Shown: positions 52,658-61,801, numbered from the stretch's first letter. The stretch: 64,000 bases of DNA from Thermoanaerobaculum aquaticum (GCF_000687145.1 NZ_JMFG01000002.1:140955-204954); one strand, 5' to 3'. Translations and numbers: made by a program. Notes: generated by a model from the letters alone, not told the origin.

Positions 52658-55537
52658 ATGAAACGCGGACCCGTGCACTTTGAGCAGGGATGGCAGGGCG
52701 GTCAGGAGGCAAAACCGCAAGCCGGCGGAGGTAGCGCCCCAGCCCAACGGGTGGTCTTCCACCGCTTCCACATTGACACTCAGGAGGCCCCGGAGAGGTA
52801 CCCCCACCCTTCCCGCTTTCGGGTGCGGGTGAAAAAGCTGCGGTTGCTTTTCATGGTGGCCGAGGAGCTGCTGCACCTGCGGGGTCCGGGCCGGGTCCAG
52901 GTGGCCCTTTCCCGACCTTGCGTTTACGGGGTGTTTGGCAGGCCGGTGGGGGGGCTGGCCCCGATCCACGAGAAGTGCGTGGGTTGCCTGCGCTGCACCA
53001 CCCAATACCCCCACGTGGTGCAAATCGTTCCCAACCCCCAGCGGCAAAACCTCGGTGACGCCTACCTCAACCCCGATTGGGTGGACACCATCATGCTCGA
53101 AGCCCGCACCGGCCGGGTTCCGGTGCGGGGAGCCGGTTACCGTGGACCCTTTGGGGGTCAAGGGTGGGACGGAATGTGGACCGACATGTCGGAAATCGTG
53201 CGCCCCACCCGGGATGGGATCCACGGTCGCGAGTACATTTCCACCCTGGTGGATATAGGCGAAAAACCGGCCTTCTTAAACCTGGACGCCGGCGGCCAAA
53301 TCACCGGGCCGAAGCCCAAAACCTTCAGCATGGAGGTGCCGTTCTTTTACGACCTTCCGCCCGCCAATGCCCCGCGGCGGGTGTTGCAAACGCTGGTGGA
53401 AGCAGCGGCGCGCGTTGACTCCCTGGCGTTTGTCCCACTTTCCCAGGTGCTTCGCTACGGTCTGGCCGGGCCCCAGGTGGTGCCGGTGGTTTCCCCCGGC
53501 CAGGAGACCAGCTTGCAAAGGCTCACCTTTACCCCGCGGCTGGTGGAGCTTTCAAGCTGGGATGCCGGCCTATTTGCCCATGTCCAGAAGCTCTTCCCCC
53601 AGGCTGTGGTGCCAGTGCGCCTTCCCGCCGCCCAGGACCTTTGGCCTTTGTTCACCCAGGGGGTGCGGGTTTTCCACCTGGAGGCCAACTACCACGGACA
53701 AGCCGGGGAGAGCTTCCTGGGGGAGCGCCTGCGGGCCGTCCACGATGCTTTGGTGAGAAAAGGGGTGCGGGAGGAGGTCACGCTTTTGGGCTCCGGCGGC
53801 ATTGTGCAAGCGGAACACGTGCCCAAGGCCATTATTTGCGGTTTGGATGCGGTGGGCCTGGACACCGCCCTGTGGGTGGCCCTGCAGGCGCGGTTTTACG
53901 GCCAGTGCCGGGAGCGCTCCCAAGCCCAGGTGCGCTTTCCCCGCTTTCCCGTTCCCTGGGGGGTGCAGCGCTTGACCAACCTGGCCGCCGCCTGGCGGGA
54001 TCAGCTGCTGGAGGTGTTGGGGGCCATGGGCTTGCGGGAGGTGCGCCGCTTGCGGGGGGAGGTGGGCCGCTGCATGTTCCAAGCGGAAGCGGAACGGGAA
54101 GCGTTTGCCGGTATCCCGGTGGTGGAACCCCCCGCCCCCGCCAGAGACGGGGAAGCCCGCAAGCAGCTGCCCCAACCGGTGCAGTGGGCCCCGGTGGTGT
54201 GGGTGCGGAGGGCCGGCCATCCCTCGCTCACCGGTGGTACCCTGGAGGAGCGCATCGTGGCCAAACATCGGCACGCCCTCCACCGGGGCTTTGCCCTTTG
54301 GCCGCAGCTGCCGTTCCGCCCGCCAGCGCTGGGGGATGCCCGCTGGACTGCGGACCTCATCCTCTCGGGGTGGTACCAGGCCCAACACGGGTGCCCGCCG
54401 GAGGAGCACCTGGAGTACCGGGTGGGGCGCTCGGGTGGCGGTTTTGACCTTTTGGATTTTGCCTTTCTGCCCCCGGACCAGTGGCTCCCCGAGGATGTTC
54501 CCATTGACACCTCCATCCCCCTAAACCGCAGGCCTTACGACCCCCAAATTGTGATTCCCATCCCCTGGTACGGGGCGGGGATGTCCTTCGGCTCGGTTTC
54601 CGAGCAAGTGATGCTGGCCCGAGCCATGGTGGCCAAGGCTTGGAACACCTTTACTTCCACTGGCGAAGGGGGCTACCCCGATGCCCTCATCCCCTACGCC
54701 CGCCACGTGAATACCCAGGTGGCCACCGGCATGTTTGGGGTGCGGGAGGAAACCATTGCCCGGGCTCCCATTGTGGAGTTCAAGTACGCTCAGGGCGCCA
54801 AACCCGGGTTGGGGGGCCACCTTTTGGGTGACAAGGCCACGGTGGCGGTGGCAAAAATGCGGGAAAGCGTGCCCTGGGTTTCGCTCTTTTCGCCGTTCCC
54901 CTTCCACTCGGTGTACTCGGTGGAGGACCACAAGAAGCACGTGGATTGGATCAAGGCCATCAACCCCGAAGCTTTGATTTCGGTAAAGGTTTCCACCCCC
55001 ACCGACGTGGACATGGTGGCGGTGGGGAGCTACTACGCCGGGGCCCATATCGTGCACCTGGACGGCTCTTACGGTGGCACCGGTGCCGCCCCCGAAATTG
55101 CCAAAAAGAACATTGCCCTCCCCATTGAGCTGGCCATCCCCAAGGTGCACCGCTTCCTCTTGGCGGAGGGCATCCGCGACCAGCTGGTGATCATGGCCTC
55201 CGGGGGCATCCGCACCGCCTACGACATCGCCAAGGCCATTGCCCTGGGGGCCGACGGCTGCATTTTGGGTACCGCCGAGCTCATTGCCCTGGGCTGCACC
55301 CGCTGTTCCAACTGCGAGCGGGGGCGGGGTTGCCCCTTTGGCCTCACCACCACCGATCCCGAGCTTTCCCTGCTGGTGGACCCTGAGTGGGGGGCCCAGC
55401 GCCTTTCCAACCTGTACGAGTCCTACCGGAAGCAGCTGGTGCAGATCCTCCGGCGGCTGGGTTTGAAAAGCGTGCGGGAACTGCGGGGGCGAACCGACCT
55501 GTTGGTCTATAAAGGAGGGCATCGTCGTGAGGCGTGA
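52658..55537 (+). CDS. glutamate synthase-type FMN subunit with duplicated barrel
   Basis: 959 residues. The C-terminal half (about 600-955) is the FMN/glutamate synthase domain: GAGMSFGSVSEQVMLARA, STGEGG, QGAKPGLGGHL, SYGGTGAAPE, IMASGGIRTAYDIAKAIALGAD and the cysteine cluster CTRCSNCERGRGCPFG for an Fe-S centre. The N-terminal half is a degenerate copy: LLGSGGIVQAEHVPKAIICGLDA, GVQRLTNL and LREVRRLRG parallel the C-terminal SGGI, GAQRLSNL and LKSVRELRG. Near residue 107, CVGCLRCTTQYP is a ferredoxin-like motif with its fourth cysteine replaced by Tyr. Probably makes glutamate from 2-oxoglutarate with the next gene product. ATG 52658 rather than TTG 52640. Confidence 0.88.
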   Translation: MKRGPVHFEQGWQGGQEAKPQAGGGSAPAQRVVFHRFHIDTQEAPERYPHPSRFRVRVKKLRLLFMVAEELLHLRGPGRVQVALSRPCVYGVFGRPVGGLAPIHEKCVGCLRCTTQYPHVVQIVPNPQRQNLGDAYLNPDWVDTIMLEARTGRVPVRGAGYRGPFGGQGWDGMWTDMSEIVRPTRDGIHGREYISTLVDIGEKPAFLNLDAGGQITGPKPKTFSMEVPFFYDLPPANAPRRVLQTLVEAAARVDSLAFVPLSQVLRYGLAGPQVVPVVSPGQETSLQRLTFTPRLVELSSWDAGLFAHVQKLFPQAVVPVRLPAAQDLWPLFTQGVRVFHLEANYHGQAGESFLGERLRAVHDALVRKGVREEVTLLGSGGIVQAEHVPKAIICGLDAVGLDTALWVALQARFYGQCRERSQAQVRFPRFPVPWGVQRLTNLAAAWRDQLLEVLGAMGLREVRRLRGEVGRCMFQAEAEREAFAGIPVVEPPAPARDGEARKQLPQPVQWAPVVWVRRAGHPSLTGGTLEERIVAKHRHALHRGFALWPQLPFRPPALGDARWTADLILSGWYQAQHGCPPEEHLEYRVGRSGGGFDLLDFAFLPPDQWLPEDVPIDTSIPLNRRPYDPQIVIPIPWYGAGMSFGSVSEQVMLARAMVAKAWNTFTSTGEGGYPDALIPYARHVNTQVATGMFGVREETIARAPIVEFKYAQGAKPGLGGHLLGDKATVAVAKMRESVPWVSLFSPFPFHSVYSVEDHKKHVDWIKAINPEALISVKVSTPTDVDMVAVGSYYAGAHIVHLDGSYGGTGAAPEIAKKNIALPIELAIPKVHRFLLAEGIRDQLVIMASGGIRTAYDIAKAIALGADGCILGTAELIALGCTRCSNCERGRGCPFGLTTTDPELSLLVDPEWGAQRLSNLYESYRKQLVQILRRLGLKSVRELRGRTDLLVYKGGHRREA

Positions 55538-58118
55538 GGCCTTAGCTGCGTTGCTCTTGAGCTCCCGTCGGCGGCTGGTGCCACCGGCCAGGCTGCCCCG
55601 GGCCAAGGCCGAGGCGGAGGGAGGTTGCGGGGTCATTGGCCTGGCCGCCAGCGTGCCGGTGGCCGGCAAGCACCTTCTGCAAGCGTTAGCGCAAATGCGC
55701 AACCGCGGCAACGGCAAGGGGGGAGGCATTGCTGCCGTAGGCCTGGATCCTGGTTCTTTTGGGGTTTCCCGGGAAACCCTGGCCAACGACTACCTTTTGG
55801 CGGTGGCGCTTTTAGACGAAAGCTCGTGGGATGAGCTTTACCGGGATTTCATTGGCAAGACCTTTGCGGTGGATGCCACCTTTTCCTTTACGCCGCAGGG
55901 TGCCCACCGCCTGGGCTTGGAAATCCCCCCTCCCCTGGTGCGCGGTGCCTTTGTGCGCGTGCTCCCGGAGGTGCGGGCGGCGTTTGTGGCCGAGCACAGT
56001 CTTACCGGCGCCGATGCCAGCGCCGTGGATGACGAGATCGTTTACCAGACCACCTACCGCATCAACACCAGCTTTTACGCTTCCACCGGTGAAAAGCGGG
56101 CCTTTGTGCTGTCCCACGGCAAGGACCTTCTGGTGCTCAAGATGGTGGGCTACGGCGATGACGTGGTGCGGGTTTACGGCTTGGAGGAGTTCCCCGCCCA
56201 CGTCTGGATTGGCCACCACCGCTACCCCACCAAAGGGCGGGTATGGCACCCCGGGGGTGCCCACCCCTTTATTGGCATGCACGAAGCCCTGGTGCACAAC
56301 GGCGACTTTGCCAACTACGCCTCCATCGTTTCTTACCTGGCCCAGCGCTCCATTTACCCCTTGTTCCTCACCGACACGGAAGTGGCGGTTCTGGTTTTTG
56401 ACCTGCTTTACCGGGTTTACGGCTACCCTTTGGAGTACGTCATTGAGGCCTTAGCCCCCACCACCGAACGGGATTTCACCATGCTCCCCCCGGAAAAGAG
56501 GCAAACCTACCGGGCCCTGCAAACCGTGCACATGCACGGCTCCCCCGATGGTCCGTGGTTTTTCCTCATTGCTGGCAGCGACCCCCAAACCCGGGCCTGC
56601 CGCCTGTTGGGCATTACCGACACCTCCATGTTGCGCCCCCAGGTCTTTGCCTTGCAGGTGGGGGAGCAAGCCGTGGGCTTTGCGGCTTCGGAAAAGCAGG
56701 GCATTGATGCCGCTCTGGAAAGCCTGGCCGCGGAAGATGACCGCTTTTGGCCGGTGGCGGACCAGTACTGGAACGCCCGGGGTGGCTCCCACACCGACGG
56801 AGGTGCCTTTATCTTCACGGTGGAACGCAACGGCAGTGGCCGGTTGCGGTGCACCGACAAGTTTGGCCGGGTTATTGCCCCCCACCCCAACCAAAAGCCC
56901 CCCAGGGTGGTTGGGGGCTGGCTCAAGGGCTCCCTTGCCCCCCAGCCCCCGGCCTCCACGCGCCTCCCCCTGGACCTGCCCACCGGAGAGCTGGTGTCAG
57001 AGCTCCTGCAAAAGCTTGCCGGTTTTTCCTACGCCCAGCTTGAGGGCCTTTTGGCTCGCCTGGTGCAGGCACAAAGCGATGAGGACCGCCACCGGGCCTT
57101 AGCGGTGCTCACCGCGCTTTTGGACCGGCGGGTGCCCACCGGAACCATGAAGCGCTCCGGGGTGGTAGCCCTCACCCAGCAAGCGCTGGCCACGCTCGTT
57201 GCCGGCATTGCCCGCCATCCCTCCCCGGGCTTTTTCTGGGCAGGTTGGGAAAAACCCGCAGTGGAACCGTCTCACCCCCAGCAGGTGCTGGTCCTGGAGG
57301 CCCGCGGCTTTCCCCCCGAAGGCCCCCGCTCCTTAGCCCGGGCCCTGGTGGCCCACTGCCAGCGGGGCTGGCAACGGGTGATCGTCACCGGCTGCGCCGG
57401 CCACCGGTTTATTGGCTGCGGGTTGGGGGCCCACGGTCTTACCCCCAGGGTGGACGTTTACGGTTCCCCCGGCGATTACCTGGCCTCCGGCATTGACGGT
57501 GCCTGCATCGTGGTGCACGCTTCCGCCCAGGACCAGCTGGCGCAAATCATGAAGAGCGGGAAGCTGGTGGTTTACGGTGACGTGGGGCAAACCTTTGGCT
57601 ATGCAGCCAAGGGCGGAGAGGCCTTCATCCTGGGCAACGCCGCCGGCCGCCCCATGATCAACGCCGTGGGCAAGCCCCGGGTGGTGATCAACGGCACCTG
57701 TCTTGATTACCTTGCCGAGTCGTTCATGGCCGGGGATCCCCATCAGGGCGGTGGCTTCGTCATCCTCAACGGGGTTTTTTACGATCAGGAAGGGCGGCTC
57801 CGGGAGATGGACACCCCTTACCCCGGGGGCAACCTCTTCTCCCTGGCCTCCGGTGGCGCCATTTTTGTGCGGGATCCCCACGGCGTTTTGGAAGACCAGC
57901 AGCTCAACGGCGGGGCCTTTGCCCCCCTTACGGCCGAAGATTGGCAGCTCATCCTCCCTTACCTGGAGGAAAACCAGCGCCTCTTTGGTATTGCCGTGGC
58001 CGATCTCCTCACTGTGGACGGACGCAAAAGGCCCCCGGAACAGGTTTACCGCAAGATCGTCCCCGCCGGCCATAAAGCGCTCCTACCCGAAGAAGCTTGG
58101 GTACGCCCCGCGTCCTGA
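55527..58118 (+). CDS. glutamine amidotransferase-GXGXG fusion subunit of glutamate synthase
   Basis: 863 residues. After a 33-residue leader, a class II glutaminase begins at Cys34 (GGCGVIGLAAS); QMRNRGNGKGGGIA and HHRYPTKG and LVHNGDFANY are its other motifs. A leader before the nucleophilic cysteine is also found in GltB, where it is cut off. A linker (about 440-590) leads to the GXGXG domain (about 600-780): GHRFIGCGLGAHGL, GSPGDYLASGIDGACIVVHA, GDVGQTFGYAAKGGEAFILGNAAGR. In GltB these two domains flank the FMN domain in one chain. GTG 55527 overlaps the FMN-subunit stop by 11 bp with GGAGG upstream. Confidence 0.88.
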   Translation: MRREALAALLLSSRRRLVPPARLPRAKAEAEGGCGVIGLAASVPVAGKHLLQALAQMRNRGNGKGGGIAAVGLDPGSFGVSRETLANDYLLAVALLDESSWDELYRDFIGKTFAVDATFSFTPQGAHRLGLEIPPPLVRGAFVRVLPEVRAAFVAEHSLTGADASAVDDEIVYQTTYRINTSFYASTGEKRAFVLSHGKDLLVLKMVGYGDDVVRVYGLEEFPAHVWIGHHRYPTKGRVWHPGGAHPFIGMHEALVHNGDFANYASIVSYLAQRSIYPLFLTDTEVAVLVFDLLYRVYGYPLEYVIEALAPTTERDFTMLPPEKRQTYRALQTVHMHGSPDGPWFFLIAGSDPQTRACRLLGITDTSMLRPQVFALQVGEQAVGFAASEKQGIDAALESLAAEDDRFWPVADQYWNARGGSHTDGGAFIFTVERNGSGRLRCTDKFGRVIAPHPNQKPPRVVGGWLKGSLAPQPPASTRLPLDLPTGELVSELLQKLAGFSYAQLEGLLARLVQAQSDEDRHRALAVLTALLDRRVPTGTMKRSGVVALTQQALATLVAGIARHPSPGFFWAGWEKPAVEPSHPQQVLVLEARGFPPEGPRSLARALVAHCQRGWQRVIVTGCAGHRFIGCGLGAHGLTPRVDVYGSPGDYLASGIDGACIVVHASAQDQLAQIMKSGKLVVYGDVGQTFGYAAKGGEAFILGNAAGRPMINAVGKPRVVINGTCLDYLAESFMAGDPHQGGGFVILNGVFYDQEGRLREMDTPYPGGNLFSLASGGAIFVRDPHGVLEDQQLNGGAFAPLTAEDWQLILPYLEENQRLFGIAVADLLTVDGRKRPPEQVYRKIVPAGHKALLPEEAWVRPAS

Positions 58119-58122
58119 GGGG

Positions 58123-58734
58123 TTAGAAGACTTGCGCCACATCCCGGCCCAGGACCAGGTAAAAAAAGCAGGTGCCCAAAAGGGCGTGGGCGGTGCCGAG
58201 CAGCGGCAGGTGGGAAACCCGGGGGTAAACCCAAACCCAAAAGAGCGCCGCCGGGAACGTAGCGGCCACCACCGGCCAATCGGGGGCGTGGGCGACGGCA
58301 AAGCCCAGGGCCGCCACCAGGTGAGCCCAGCCGGCAGGCAAAAGCGCCCGCAGGTGCCGGGCCAGCACCGCGTTGAGCAGGAACTGCTGGACGGTGCCCC
58401 AAACCGGGTAAAGCGCCAGGATCAGCCAAAAGCTTGCCGGCGGTGGCCAGGTTCCCCGCAGCATACCCACCAGAACCGAAAGCAAAGCGCCAACACCGGT
58501 GAACGCCGCCAAGCTCCTAAGCCCCTGGGTCTCAGGTTGGGAAGGCCAGAGGAGCTGCCGCCACAGGCCGGGCTCCCGGCGGGTGCGCCAGGCAAGGTAG
58601 CTCCCCCAGAGCACAACGCCGGCGGCCACCACCAGCGCCTTACCGGAACCTAAAACCTCGCTCACCACGTTGGCGCAGGCCAAGATCACGACCAGCACCA
58701 GCTCAAAAGCGGCCTGGGGGGAAAGCTTGCCCAT
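58123..58734 (-). CDS. CPBP-family membrane protein with altered active site
   Basis: 203 residues with about six hydrophobic helices, in the pattern of CPBP (CAAX protease and bacteriocin-processing, M79-type) proteins. Expected motif 1 is EExxxR; here the aligned segment reads QQFLLNAVLARHL, with Gln replacing both glutamates. Motif 2 appears as FAVAHAPDW (histidine kept) and motif 3 as TAHALLGTCFF. A true peptidase usually needs the first glutamate, so this may be an inactive or altered member. ATG 58734 has TACAAT 6 nt upstream and no ribosome-binding site. Its stop is 4 bp from that of the glutaminase subunit. Confidence 0.8.
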   Translation of the reverse strand: MGKLSPQAAFELVLVVILACANVVSEVLGSGKALVVAAGVVLWGSYLAWRTRREPGLWRQLLWPSQPETQGLRSLAAFTGVGALLSVLVGMLRGTWPPPASFWLILALYPVWGTVQQFLLNAVLARHLRALLPAGWAHLVAALGFAVAHAPDWPVVAATFPAALFWVWVYPRVSHLPLLGTAHALLGTCFFYLVLGRDVAQVF

Positions 58735-58740
58735 GGCGGC

Positions 58741-58760
58741 ATTGTAGTGGAGCGTACAAT
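58741..58760. promoter_or_regulatory. divergent leaderless promoters (CPBP / PlsB-like)
   Basis: Two TACAAT boxes face away from each other, 8 bp apart: minus 58741-58746, ending 6 nt before the CPBP ATG (58734), and plus 58755-58760, ending 6 nt before the PlsB-like GTG (58767). The start codons are 32 bp apart and neither has a ribosome-binding site. The RNA polymerase sites must overlap, so firing is probably mutually exclusive. Confidence 0.6.
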
Positions 58761-58766
58761 GGCTTT

Positions 58767-60146
58767 GTGACCCCGGTTTCGGTGCCGCTGTGGTTGTTTG
58801 TGCTTATGCTGTTTCTGGCAAGCCTGGCGGTGCTGGAACGCCTCATCCTCCCGGGTGTCCGGGTGGTGCTGCGCAAGCGCTTTCGGGCGGTGGTGGAGAG
58901 GATCAACGAAAAGCTTGCCCTGAAGCTGAAACCCTTCAAGCTGGCCAAGAAAAAAGCCTTAGAGCAGCTCTTGGTGCACGATCCCGAGGTGCTGCGTTTG
59001 GCCGAAAAATACCGGAAGGAAAGAAACCTGAGCTGGCGGGAAGTGGAAGACCTGCTGGCCGTGTACGCCCGGGAAATCGTGCCAACGTTTAGCGTTTACC
59101 TGTACTACCGCCTGGGGCACGCCGTCACCAAGAGGTTGGTGCGGGGCCTGTACAAGGTGCGGGTGGGGTTTTTGGATCGCCAGGCCCTGGCTCGCATTGA
59201 CCCCGAGGACAGCGTGGTGTTCCTCATGAACCACCGCTCCAACTTGGACTACCTGCTGGTGGCGTACCTGGTTTCCCGCCACGCTGCGGTTTCCTATGCG
59301 GTGGGGGAGTGGGCAAAGGTTTGGCCCTTGGACACCCTCATCCGCCGGCTTGGGGGCTACTTTGTGCGCCGGGACACCTCCGATCCGCTTTATCGCAAGG
59401 TTCTGGAGCGGTTCGTGCAGCTGGCCACCGATGCCGGGCTGACTCAGGGCGTCTTTCCCGAAGGCAAGCTCACCCGGGACGGCGCGCTGCAGCCCCCAAA
59501 GCTGGGGCTGCTTTCCTACCTCCTCAAGGGCTTTAACCCGCAGGGGGAAAGGGATCTGGTTTTTGTGCCGGTGGGGATCAACTACGACCGGGTCTTGGAG
59601 GACCGCACCCATGCCCTGGGCTTGCCGGTTTCAGTGGCCGGAGCTCGGCAAATGGCGGCCTGGGGGCTGCGGTGGCTGTGGAACGGCGTGCGGGGTAAGG
59701 GCCATCGTTTGGGCTACGCCGCTGTAAACTTCGGCAGGCCCATATCCACCCGCGAGCTTCTTTCAGGGGTGGGGGACGTTCGCTCGCTCTCGCAAGAGGC
59801 CTTTCGGGAGCTGGTGAGCCGGGTGGGGGAAAGGCTCTGGCAGGCGGTGGCGGCCACGGTTCCGGCAACTCCCATCCCGGTTTTTTGTGGCGCTTTGCTG
59901 GGGGAGCCTTCCCAGCAAGGGGTTTCGGTTTCCGGCTTGTACCAAACCCTAGATGCTCAGGTGCACCGCTTTCGGGAACTGGGGGTGCTGGTGCCGGAGC
60001 TGGAAACCGGCGAGCTTTTTCACTTTGCCCGCAGGGTGGTGCTGGCCCGGGGCTGGGTTCGGGAAGAGGAAGGGCGGCTCATCCCGGTGCCGGAAGCCCT
60101 CCCGCTTTTGCGCTTTTACGCCAACTCGCTAGCCCACCACGGTTAG
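58767..60146 (+). CDS. PlsB-like glycerol-3-phosphate acyltransferase family protein
   Basis: 459 residues. One N-terminal membrane helix (about 6-25), then a basic region and the acyltransferase domain: motif I NHRSNLDYLLVAYLVS (the usual NHxxxxD), motif II GGYFVRRDT, motif III VFPEGKLTRDG and motif IV FVPVGINYDRVLED. These match PlsB/GPAT rather than PlsC, though E. coli PlsB has about 800 residues, so this is a short form. Expected to acylate glycerol 3-phosphate with acyl-ACP or acyl-CoA. Start GTG 58767, leaderless. Its stop overlaps the amidase stop by 4 bp. Confidence 0.9.
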   Translation: MTPVSVPLWLFVLMLFLASLAVLERLILPGVRVVLRKRFRAVVERINEKLALKLKPFKLAKKKALEQLLVHDPEVLRLAEKYRKERNLSWREVEDLLAVYAREIVPTFSVYLYYRLGHAVTKRLVRGLYKVRVGFLDRQALARIDPEDSVVFLMNHRSNLDYLLVAYLVSRHAAVSYAVGEWAKVWPLDTLIRRLGGYFVRRDTSDPLYRKVLERFVQLATDAGLTQGVFPEGKLTRDGALQPPKLGLLSYLLKGFNPQGERDLVFVPVGINYDRVLEDRTHALGLPVSVAGARQMAAWGLRWLWNGVRGKGHRLGYAAVNFGRPISTRELLSGVGDVRSLSQEAFRELVSRVGERLWQAVAATVPATPIPVFCGALLGEPSQQGVSVSGLYQTLDAQVHRFRELGVLVPELETGELFHFARRVVLARGWVREEEGRLIPVPEALPLLRFYANSLAHHG

Positions 60147-61777
60147 CTGGTTGCCGGTGGCAGGGTGGGCAAAAAGCGTGGGGGCTTGCGTACCCTGGTG
60201 GCCTGCTCAAAGGCGTAAGCCAAACCCAGGAGCTTCCCCTCCTGCCAGGGCTTGCCGATGAACGAAAGCCCCACCGGCAAACCGTGGATGAAGGCCATGG
60301 GCACGGTCACGCTGGGGTAACCGGAAACCGCCGCCGGCGTGGAGCTTCCCCCCAGATAGTGGTCGCCGTTGACCAGGTCGGTGACCCACGCCGGAGCGCC
60401 GGTGGGGGCCAGTAAAGCGTCTAGGTGGAACTTGGCAAACACCGCATCCAGGCCCCGGCGGCGGGCCAGCTTGAGGCAGGTGGCTTTGGCCTTGCGGTAG
60501 GCCTTTTCGGAAAGCGGGCCCTTTTTGGCTGCCATTTCGAAGATCTCCTGCCCAAAGTAGGGCATCTCCTGCTCCCGGTGCTCTTCGTTGAAGGCGATGA
60601 GCGCCTGCAGATCCCGGTACGGGCAGGTAGGCGCCCATTTTTGCAGGTAAGCCGCCAGCTGCCATTTGAACTCGTAAAGCAGCACCTCGAACTCCGCCTC
60701 GTCGTACTCGCCTAAATGCGGGATATCCGCGGGATCCACCAGCACCGCCCCGGCGTGCTTGAGGACCGAAAGGGCCCGCTCGTAGGCTTTGTCCACCTGG
60801 GGGTGGTAGCCGGTGACCTTGGCGCGAACCACACCCAGGCGGGCGCCTTTTAGGGCGTCAGGGCGCAGGAAGGGGAGAAAATCCACCTGTTTTGGGGCGG
60901 AAGAGGTGGCCGCATCCTCGGGGTCGGGTCCGGCCATGGCGGCCAGCAAAATGGCGGCGTCGGTCACGGTGCGGGCCATGGGGCCGGCGGTGTCCTGGGA
61001 AGCGGCAATGGGGACGATGCCCGAGCGGCTCACCAGCCCCAGGGTGGGTTTCACTCCCACCAGACCGCAGGCGTTGGAGGGACAAACGATGGAGCCATCG
61101 GTTTCGGTGCCCACCCCCACCGCCGCGAGGTTGGCGGAAATAGCGGCGCCGGTGCCGGAGGAAGACCCGCAGGGGTTGCGGTCCAAAACGTAAGGGTTGG
61201 CGCACTGCCCTCCCCGGCCGCTCCAGCCAGAGCTGGATCGCGTGGAGCGGAAGTTGGCCCACTCCGAGAGGTTGGTTTTGCCCAGGATGATGGCACCCGC
61301 TTGGCGCAGCTCGACCACAGCAAAAGCATCCCGGGGTGGTTTGTGCCCCACCAAAGCCAGCGACCCGGCGGTGGTTTCCATGGCGGAGCCGGTGGCGATG
61401 TTGTCCTTGAGAAGCACCGGGATGCCGTGGAGGGGACCACGAGGTCCTTTTTCTTTGCGTTCCCGGTCCAGCTCCCGGGCTATGGCCAGCGCCTCAGGGT
61501 TGGTTTCCACCACCGAACGCAGGAAGGGATCGAGCTTTCCGATGCGCTCCAGGTACGCCTGGCACAACCCTTCGGCGGTGAGCTCCCCCCGGGCCATGGC
61601 TTCCTGCAATTGCGGGACGGTGGCTTCCAGGAAGGGGAAGGGGTCTTCCGCCGGTGGTCTCGGCCAGGTCCCGGGTTCAGCCTGGGAGGGGAGAGGAACA
61701 GCGGCGGCGGCCGCTGCCAACCCCAGGAGCTTGGCCGCCTCACGCCGGTTCAAGCTGGACGGTTTTTGCTGGCTCAT
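60143..61777 (-). CDS. exported amidase-signature family protein
   Basis: 544 residues. N-terminal NRREAAKLLGLAAAAAAVPL looks like a Tat signal peptide (twin arginine then a hydrophobic stretch), so the enzyme is probably exported folded. The amidase signature triad is present: Lys in PVLLKDNIATG, cis-Ser in the GSSSGTGAAISANLAAVG segment and the nucleophilic serine in GTETDGSIVCPSNACGLVGVKPT. Acts on an unknown amide. ATG 61777 follows GAGGTG. Convergent with the PlsB-like gene. Confidence 0.9.
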   Translation of the reverse strand: MSQQKPSSLNRREAAKLLGLAAAAAAVPLPSQAEPGTWPRPPAEDPFPFLEATVPQLQEAMARGELTAEGLCQAYLERIGKLDPFLRSVVETNPEALAIARELDRERKEKGPRGPLHGIPVLLKDNIATGSAMETTAGSLALVGHKPPRDAFAVVELRQAGAIILGKTNLSEWANFRSTRSSSGWSGRGGQCANPYVLDRNPCGSSSGTGAAISANLAAVGVGTETDGSIVCPSNACGLVGVKPTLGLVSRSGIVPIAASQDTAGPMARTVTDAAILLAAMAGPDPEDAATSSAPKQVDFLPFLRPDALKGARLGVVRAKVTGYHPQVDKAYERALSVLKHAGAVLVDPADIPHLGEYDEAEFEVLLYEFKWQLAAYLQKWAPTCPYRDLQALIAFNEEHREQEMPYFGQEIFEMAAKKGPLSEKAYRKAKATCLKLARRRGLDAVFAKFHLDALLAPTGAPAWVTDLVNGDHYLGGSSTPAAVSGYPSVTVPMAFIHGLPVGLSFIGKPWQEGKLLGLAYAFEQATRVRKPPRFLPTLPPATS

Positions 61778-61785
61778 AGGCACCT

Positions 61786-61801
61786 CACTTGCTGTCAAGT
61801 G
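61786..61801. promoter_or_regulatory. inverted repeat between amidase and htrA genes
   Basis: CACTTG-CTGT-CAAGTG, perfect 6-bp arms, 8 bp from the amidase ATG and 48 bp from the protease ATG. A possible operator for the divergent genes; I see no clear promoter boxes for either. Confidence 0.3.
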
